From positions 1-20,417 of the forward strand of contig CAIXQV010000531.1 in the NCBI GenBank assembly GCA_903921605.1: a stretch of DNA of 20,417 nt, given 5' to 3'. The notes below the pieces were generated by a model. It made no database searches and was not told the origin of the DNA. It was given only the letters and a program-made list of their open reading frames with translations. This document shows, piece by piece, positions 16,033 to 20,417 of the stretch (positions within the stretch are counted from its first letter, which is position 1; each line of letters begins with the position of its first letter). Origin of the DNA: an uncultured Planctomycetaceae bacterium. GTDB lineage: Bacteria > Planctomycetota > Planctomycetia > Planctomycetales > Planctomycetaceae. The position numbers were made by a program, and so were the translations under genes.

Positions 16033-16761
16033 CTAGTTCCGCCCCAATTCTCTGTCCATCAAACGGACAAGACTGGCCAGTGATAAGACCTGCATCTTCT
16101 TCATGGCTTTGCCGCGATGTTTTTCAACAGTCTTGGTACTGATACCAAGCTGAATCCCAATCGCTTTATTGGTCGAGCCATCATAAACCATCTGAATGAC
16201 TTCGCGTTCGCGTTCGGAGAGTCGTTTCAGATAGGTCTCATTCTCCGGCAACACCGGCGGAAGAGCATGATCAATCGTCTCTGCATTTTGAAGTTGTCGG
16301 AAACCTTCCTCGACCGCATCAATCAGTTCGCGACGGTCGAAAGGCTTATCCAGAACTGTAACAGCTCCCGACTTCATGGCCGCCACAGCAAGGCTGGTTC
16401 GAGGAAACGCGGTGACAAGAATCACCCGAAAATCGTTTGGCCTTGAAGACAAATAACGCTGAACATCAAGACCTTCCATCTGCTTCATCACCTGATCGGT
16501 GACAACAACGCCGGGAGAAAGGTTTACTGTGTCTTCAACGAACTGAGAAGCGAACTGATAGGCATGCACGTCGTAACCTGCATGAACCAGCAACATCTGG
16601 ATCGTATCAAGCACAGCCTTGTCATCATCAATGACATAGACGCGCTTTGATCCGCGTGAAGGACTGGGGTTCTCATCAATTAATAACATGGGTGAGTGTT
16701 CGTTCGAAGGGAGTCCCATCGACGCCGACCTGATCTGAAAATCAAACTGAGTAACGGACAT
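16033..16761 (-). CDS. FixJ/LuxR-type response regulator (orphan)
   Basis: This 242-residue two-domain regulator has a receiver at about 40-157, with VYVIDDDKAV (Asp45-47), phospho-acceptor Asp89 in VVVTDQVM, Thr117, and Lys139 in LDKPF. A LuxR-type helix-turn-helix domain (about 178-240) carries LSEREREVIQMVYDGSTNKAIGIQLGISTKTVEKHRGKAMKKM. The TVEKHR pattern marks the FixJ/NarL group. No histidine kinase lies next to it. The first 39 residues are not conserved in the family, so translation could start at the internal ATGs at 16719 or 16689 instead of 16761. None has a clear ribosome site. It converges on comEC with only 15 bases between stops and no visible terminator. Confidence 0.92.
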   Translation of the reverse strand: MSVTQFDFQIRSASMGLPSNEHSPMLLIDENPSPSRGSKRVYVIDDDKAVLDTIQMLLVHAGYDVHAYQFASQFVEDTVNLSPGVVVTDQVMKQMEGLDVQRYLSSRPNDFRVILVTAFPRTSLAVAAMKSGAVTVLDKPFDRRELIDAVEEGFRQLQNAETIDHALPPVLPENETYLKRLSEREREVIQMVYDGSTNKAIGIQLGISTKTVEKHRGKAMKKMQVLSLASLVRLMDRELGRN

Positions 16762-16869
16762 CTGATTGCTTCGAGCTTCAGGTATTCAACCCCGGGGTAC
16801 GTCAGCAATTCTGATTCCTATTCTTTTCCACCCTGGATGACAAGCGTTCTTTCATCCATGTTCCACGAA

Positions 16870-16885
16870 TGCGGGAAAACCCGCA
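16870..16885. other. TGCGGG-AAAA-CCCGCA hairpin
   Basis: A perfect 6-bp stem with a 4-base loop is flanked by complementary TTCC (16861-16864) and GGAA (16887-16890). It lies about 110 bases upstream of the regulator ATG and would be in that gene's leader if transcription starts further out. On the minus strand the loop is TTTT. Function unknown. Confidence 0.3.
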
Positions 16886-17271
16886 CGGAAGAAATGTCGA
16901 TCAAGACCCTATACAACCACAACGTTCATCGATTCCATGTAAGCTGAAACTCTCACTGAGTAAATAGCCTGTCAATTCTTTGTGGGATGGGGAATCTCCC
17001 ATCAATTACTCGCAATCTCCAATGATCAACATCCGGAAACATCCAACGTCGCGTGGATACCTCACAGGCTGTTGATCTTTCGGTAGATCCCGGCATGAAC
17101 TGTTGAAGGAAATCCTGATTCGATGCCTAACGTCATCAATACCAAAAAGGAGTAAGCCAATTAAACACATAACACCTGGTACAGTCTGGTCCGCATTCAG
17201 ATTAGACAAATGAGTTGCTGACAGAGTTCGAATGACTTTGACCAACGATTCTTTGCGTGGGCAGGAGAGGG

Positions 17272-17343
17272 ATGTGTTTTTGTAGCTGGATTCGTGAGAA
17301 ATCGGGGCACCGACTTGAAGGCATCCGAATTCTCACGAATTAG
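17272..17343 (+). CDS. Possible 23-residue leader peptide upstream of murC
   Basis: An ATG at 17272 preceded by AGGAGAGG (17263-17270) opens a 23-codon frame starting MCFCSWIREK and ending with TAG at 17341-17343. The frame covers both arms of the hairpin at 17290-17340, and the stop codon directly follows the second arm. A translating ribosome would therefore melt the hairpin. The spacing between ribosome site and ATG is short (about 4 bases from GGAG), and there is no run of a single amino acid, so this is a weak call. Confidence 0.15.
   Translation: MCFCSWIREKSGHRLEGIRILTN
17290..17340 (+). promoter_or_regulatory. 11-bp inverted repeat with 29-base loop upstream of murC
   Basis: ATTCGTGAGAA (17290-17300) and TTCTCACGAAT (17330-17340) are perfect complements. 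The loop holds a small TCGG-GGCA-CCGA hairpin (17302-17313). It lies about 190 bases before the murC ATG. It could be a protein-binding operator or an RNA leader structure; no T run follows, so it is not a standard terminator. Confidence 0.35.
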
Positions 17344-17468
17344 GCTGCTCTGGACGGGTTCCGCTCAGGGCATATCACGTCGCTCCGAGCACGAGACGAT
17401 ATGAATCCCTTGCGGGAATGACTTCTCTGGCAATTTCGGCCGGAAATCCTGTACAGTACGTGCGTTGT

Positions 17469-17492
17469 CGGTTCAAGTTGCCCTTTGAACCG
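17469..17492 (+). promoter_or_regulatory. 8-bp hairpin in the murC leader
   Basis: CGGTTCAA (17469-17476) and TTGAACCG (17485-17492) form a perfect stem with an 8-base loop, ending 35 bases before the murC ATG and 18 bases before its AAGGA ribosome site (17511-17515). As DNA it could equally be a dimer-binding site. Confidence 0.35.
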
Positions 17493-17527
17493 TGTCTTAC
17501 GCATCACGCCAAGGATGGCGATCCACC

Positions 17528-19018
17528 ATGCAGTCCAATGTCAATCCAGCCCTCAAAGACGCACCGGCTGGAGAGCTACAATGCGATCATAAATCCGTCT
17601 GGCTGCTGCTTGGAGTTTGCGGTGCGGGGATGCGAGCATTCGCCGAAATGCTGCTGGATGCGGGTCAAACGGTCGTTGGTACGGACACAGATAGCGATGG
17701 CCTCTCTCGACTGCAGTCTCTGAAGACTCCGCACTGCTCCCTCGTCCGATGGCCGACCGAGCTGAATACAGACAAGTACAGCAACGCTACCGTTGTCCAT
17801 TCCTTGGCAGTTTCGGCGAATTGTCCACTTCTGATTCAGGCTAGGCAGCTAAACCTGAAGGTGGCTCCACTACCTTTGGCAATGGGTGAGTTCCTGAGGA
17901 ACAGCCGGCAAATCTGTGTGGCCGGAACCCATGGTAAAACAACAACAACTGGAATGATCTGGTGGATTCTTCAACAGGCGGGACTCAAGCCTGCTGGATA
18001 TATTGGCGGAGAATTCATTGATTCTCATCGTTCGGGTGCGTTCGGTGCCGGACAGACATCGGTGGTCGAAAGCTGCGAATATCGGCAGTCGTTCCTGCAA
18101 CTGAATCCTCAAACTGCGGTGCTGACAGGCATTGAGCCTGACCACTTCGACTGCTTTGACGTTGATCAGGCCGCAGACGATGCCTTTCAATCATTCATTG
18201 AACGCATTCCGGCCGACGGAACCCTGATCGTAAATTCCGACAACTCACGTTCGCACAAGCTGGCGCGCATGGCAAAGTGCAGTGTTTTCAGTGTCGGCTG
18301 GAACACAGCATCCGACTGGAACATTCGAAATCTCAGGCTGGACTCTGAAGCCCGAAATGCAGTGGCCATCGGGCCTCCGTTTCCTGCTCAGGTGTTCGAA
18401 ATCTTCCATTGCGGCAAATCCATCGCCGAAATCCGGCTGCGAGTTCCCGGGCTGCATAACGTCGAGAACGCTACGGCTGCCTTTGTTGCCGCCATGGCGG
18501 AAGGTCTGCCGCCAGAGGAAATTGCCCAACATATCGCATCCTTTTTCGGCATTCGCAGGCGTTTTGAACACCGAGGAACATGGCGCGGAGTTGACCTGGT
18601 GGACGATTACGCTCACCATCCTTCGGCCATCAAGGCAACGCTTCGAACCGCCAGAAGTTGTTTTCCGGGACGGCGGCTGATCGCAATCTTTGAACCCCAT
18701 CAGGTGTCGAGGACAGAACGCCTGTTCTCAGAATTCACTCAGGCTTTGACATTATTCGACGAATGTCTGGTGTTGCCGGTGCTGCCGGCTCGCGAAAACG
18801 CCAGTTCTGCAGATTGCTGTCGGATCTCCGGCCGGCTTGTCCGGCGGATCTCTGAAGCGGGAGGCCGAGCATTCCTGATGGCGAATCTTGACCAGGTGCC
18901 CGGAAGATTAGACCATGCGGCTCGACCCGGTGATGTGGTTATCACAATGGGCGCAGGCAGGACAAATCAAATTCATGACGAAATCAATCGAAGACTATTC
19001 CGAGATTCTGCAGCTTGA
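17528..19018 (+). CDS. murC: UDP-N-acetylmuramate--L-alanine ligase
   Basis: MurC adds L-alanine to UDP-MurNAc, the first step of the peptidoglycan stem peptide, in the cytoplasm. With the ATG at 17528 the protein has 496 residues. The N-terminal Rossmann motif is LLGVCGAGMRAFA (27-39), and the ATP P-loop is VAGTHGKTTTTG (131-142). ESCEYRQSFL (181-190) and GIEPDHFDCF (201-210) follow, then the C-terminal ligase domain with VDDYAHHPSAI (358-368) and FEPHQVSRTERLF (388-400), and a closing TMGAG. Length and order fit the family. An in-frame GTG at 17492 would add 12 residues, but AAGGA at 17511 favours the ATG. murB starts inside its 3' end. Confidence 0.96.
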   Translation: MQSNVNPALKDAPAGELQCDHKSVWLLLGVCGAGMRAFAEMLLDAGQTVVGTDTDSDGLSRLQSLKTPHCSLVRWPTELNTDKYSNATVVHSLAVSANCPLLIQARQLNLKVAPLPLAMGEFLRNSRQICVAGTHGKTTTTGMIWWILQQAGLKPAGYIGGEFIDSHRSGAFGAGQTSVVESCEYRQSFLQLNPQTAVLTGIEPDHFDCFDVDQAADDAFQSFIERIPADGTLIVNSDNSRSHKLARMAKCSVFSVGWNTASDWNIRNLRLDSEARNAVAIGPPFPAQVFEIFHCGKSIAEIRLRVPGLHNVENATAAFVAAMAEGLPPEEIAQHIASFFGIRRRFEHRGTWRGVDLVDDYAHHPSAIKATLRTARSCFPGRRLIAIFEPHQVSRTERLFSEFTQALTLFDECLVLPVLPARENASSADCCRISGRLVRRISEAGGRAFLMANLDQVPGRLDHAARPGDVVITMGAGRTNQIHDEINRRLFRDSAA

Positions 19019-19856
19019 AGAACCGCTTTCGCGCCATACGTGGTTGCGTCTGGGCGGTCCTGCGCAGTACTTTCTGACCCCACGTACGGAGGAAGAACTG
19101 CTTTCGGTCGTGCAGACCTGCCGGGCGCAGAAGATCCCGATTCATATCCTCGGAGCTGGATCCAACCTGCTCGTCCGCGATGAAGGAGTACGCGGAGCTG
19201 TGATTCGATTGATCGAACCGCTGCTCAGCGAAGTCCGCGTTGAGGGAACTCAAGTGATTGCCGGTGGAGGCACGCTGCTCTCTCATTTGATTACGGAAGC
19301 TGTTCGCGCTGGTCTTGGAGGCGTGGAACATCTGGTGGGAATTCCGGGGACCATCGCGGGAGCCATCGTTGGTAACAGCGGCGGTCGAGCTGGTGATATT
19401 GGTCAGCTCGCTGCCAGCGTTCAGGTCCTGACACAGGACGGGGAAATTGCGATTCGCAAAGGCGATGAGCTTTCGTTCTCCTATCGTCGCAGCAGCTTTC
19501 AGGATCTGCTGGTCTTGTCAGTGACCCTGAACCTGATGAAAGATGACACCGAAGAACTGAATCGACGGATTCGAAAAAACTGGATCATGAAACGATCCAC
19601 GCAACCGCTTGCCGACCAGTCAGCTGGTTGCATCTTCCGTAACCCTCGCGGACTCAGTGCCGGCGCGTTAATTGAACAATGCGGTCTGAAGGGAATGTCG
19701 GTCGGGAAAGCTCGTATCAGCGATCGCCATGCCAACTTTATTGTGACGGAAGCCGGAGCAACCAGTCACGATATCGAACAGCTGATTAGTCGCATTCGAA
19801 AGTCCGTCGCTGAAAAGTACGCTGTGGATCTCGAACTGGAAATTAAGGTTTGGTAG
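18975..19856 (+). CDS. murB: UDP-N-acetylenolpyruvoylglucosamine reductase
   Basis: MurB is the FAD/NADPH enzyme that reduces UDP-GlcNAc-enolpyruvate to UDP-MurNAc, the substrate of MurC. The 293 residues include the early HTWLRLGGPAQYF (21-33), the FAD-binding PIHILGAGSNLLVRD (55-69), EHLVGIPGTIAGAIVGNSGG (118-137), FSYRRSSF (168-175), and the C-terminal ELEIKVW with the late catalytic Glu. The proton-donor position, Ser in E. coli (AGSFFKNP), is Cys219 here (SAGCIFRNP), as reported for a subgroup of type II MurB. The ATG at 18975 gives the natural family N-terminus and overlaps murC by 44 bases; upstream in-frame codons would add 20 unrelated residues. The tight overlap with murC suggests translational coupling. 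Confidence 0.96.
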   Translation: MTKSIEDYSEILQLEEPLSRHTWLRLGGPAQYFLTPRTEEELLSVVQTCRAQKIPIHILGAGSNLLVRDEGVRGAVIRLIEPLLSEVRVEGTQVIAGGGTLLSHLITEAVRAGLGGVEHLVGIPGTIAGAIVGNSGGRAGDIGQLAASVQVLTQDGEIAIRKGDELSFSYRRSSFQDLLVLSVTLNLMKDDTEELNRRIRKNWIMKRSTQPLADQSAGCIFRNPRGLSAGALIEQCGLKGMSVGKARISDRHANFIVTEAGATSHDIEQLISRIRKSVAEKYAVDLELEIKVW

Positions 19857-19888
19857 TCACACGACGATCGATGTTGTGTGAAGCCGCT

Positions 19889-19946
19889 AGCCGGAACGCA
19901 TCAGCGACCGGTTAATTCGGCAACCGGTCGCTGACGCGATCCGGCT
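19889..19946. repeat. 25-bp imperfect palindrome between murB and ddl (REP-like)
   Basis: Arms at 19889-19913 and 19922-19946 match in 23 of 25 positions, with an 8-base loop (AATTCGGC). The inner 12 bp next to the loop (CAGCGACCGGTT) are perfect. It begins 33 bases past the murB stop and ends 31 bases before the ddl ATG. No T run follows. The GC-rich palindrome in a short intergenic gap looks like a REP-type dispersed repeat that may stabilise or partly terminate the transcript; no second copy is in the window. Confidence 0.7.
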
Positions 19947-19977
19947 GACGGGCTAGTCTCTCTTCAAGGAAGAAATC

Positions 19978-20417
19978 ATGTCTCAGGCGGAGACCTCAGC
20001 CGATCGCCTTCGTATCATTGTGCTCGCTGGCGGAGATTCAGCCGAGCGAGAGGTCAGCCTTGAGAGCGGTCGTAACGTGGCCGATGCTCTTCAGCAACGA
20101 GGCCATCAGGTCCAATTGCTGGATCCTGCGAAGTCTCCGCTTTCTTCCATCCCCGCGGACACAGATATTGTTCTACCGATGCTACATGGGACCGGGGCAG
20201 AAGATGGTGTCCTGCAGACGCAGCTTGATCAGCTTGGAATCCCATGGCTGGGCAGCAGTGCAGAAGCGTCGCGGCTGACTTTTAACAAGATTGCGACCCG
20301 CACAACACTGCAGGCCGCCGGGCTGCTGGTTCCGCCGGGTGTCGCTCTGAATCGAATCTCTTCTCCAGCACTGATTCACGAGGCTGCTCGATGCGTCGGC
20401 TACCCACTAGTCGTCAA
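19978..20417 (+). CDS. ddl: D-alanine--D-alanine ligase (3' end beyond window)
   Basis: Ddl joins two D-alanines for the end of the peptidoglycan stem peptide. Only the first 146 residues are visible. They include the N-terminal signature LAGGDSAEREVSLESG (16-31), LPMLHGTGAEDGVLQ (66-80), and GIPWLGSSAEASRLTFNKIATRTTLQAAGLLVPPG (87-121). The last is the start of the ATP-grasp domain, with the expected Lys of the FNK segment. The usual HGxxGEDG reads HGTGAEDG. AAGGAAG (19966-19972) sits five bases before the ATG, a strong ribosome site. It follows murC-murB on the same strand, as in many division/cell-wall clusters. Confidence 0.95.
   Translation, partial: MSQAETSADRLRIIVLAGGDSAEREVSLESGRNVADALQQRGHQVQLLDPAKSPLSSIPADTDIVLPMLHGTGAEDGVLQTQLDQLGIPWLGSSAEASRLTFNKIATRTTLQAAGLLVPPGVALNRISSPALIHEAARCVGYPLVV

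Larger units (their letters stand above)
16762..17527. other. Long non-coding region between the orphan regulator and murC
   Basis: I see no convincing gene in these 766 bases; short open frames here lack family-like features. It contains several perfect hairpins (16870-16885, 17290-17340, 17469-17492), a weaker one (GATGGG/CCCATC at 16986-17003), and a ribosome-site-like AAGGAG (17146-17151) with no start codon after it. It presumably holds divergent promoters for the regulator and murC, but I could not pick any with confidence. An unannotated small RNA is possible. Confidence 0.5.

Noticed and set aside
17006..17245. A 79-codon minus-strand frame in the gap before murC
   Set aside because: No family-like sequence, no ribosome site, and composition typical of chance frames.

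Overview
The window looks like ordinary chromosome from a Gram-negative-type bacterium, most likely a member of the Planctomycetota. That placement is inference from the protein sequences: separate CoaC and CoaB, a SecG with a very long Ala/Pro/Lys/Glu tail, a DUF2293 protein, a ComEC with a drifted nuclease motif, and an intergenic repeat of the 'AEVAEERRG' type. I see no phage genes, insertion sequence, CRISPR array, rRNA or tRNA.

Left block (1-6132, all minus strand; in transcription order): pheA (chorismate mutase-prephenate dehydratase) - tpiA - secG, then yicC - gmk - rpoZ, then coaC - coaB. The order yicC-gmk-rpoZ-coa is widely conserved in bacteria. Here candidate hairpin terminators separate tpiA from secG, secG from yicC and rpoZ from coaC. 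The coaB gene runs off the left edge.

Divergent region (6133-6792): this 660-base stretch between pheA and dnaK holds a candidate sigma70 promoter for each gene, a pair of identical inverted repeats (GTGCC-N5-GGCAC, 38 bp apart), and a strong hairpin in the dnaK leader. A full-length dnaK follows and ends in a textbook rho-independent terminator. A roughly 177-bp repeat-derived element lies between that terminator and the next gene.

Middle block: a minus-strand two-component pair (a compact membrane histidine kinase with no sensor loop, then an OmpR/PhoB-type regulator) is divergent from plus-strand bioB, a DUF2293 gene, and the overlapping pair nrdR-comEC. A FixJ/LuxR-type orphan response regulator converges on comEC.

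Right block: a 766-base non-coding stretch with several hairpins precedes murC - murB - ddl. These three enzymes make the UDP-MurNAc-L-Ala and D-Ala-D-Ala precursors of peptidoglycan. murB begins inside murC, and a 25-bp imperfect palindrome separates murB from ddl, which runs off the right edge.

Most genes are housekeeping. I found no clearly new multi-gene system. The most interesting unexplained signals are the twin palindromes between pheA and dnaK, the composite repeat after dnaK, the terminator just ahead of coaC, and the murB/ddl palindrome.
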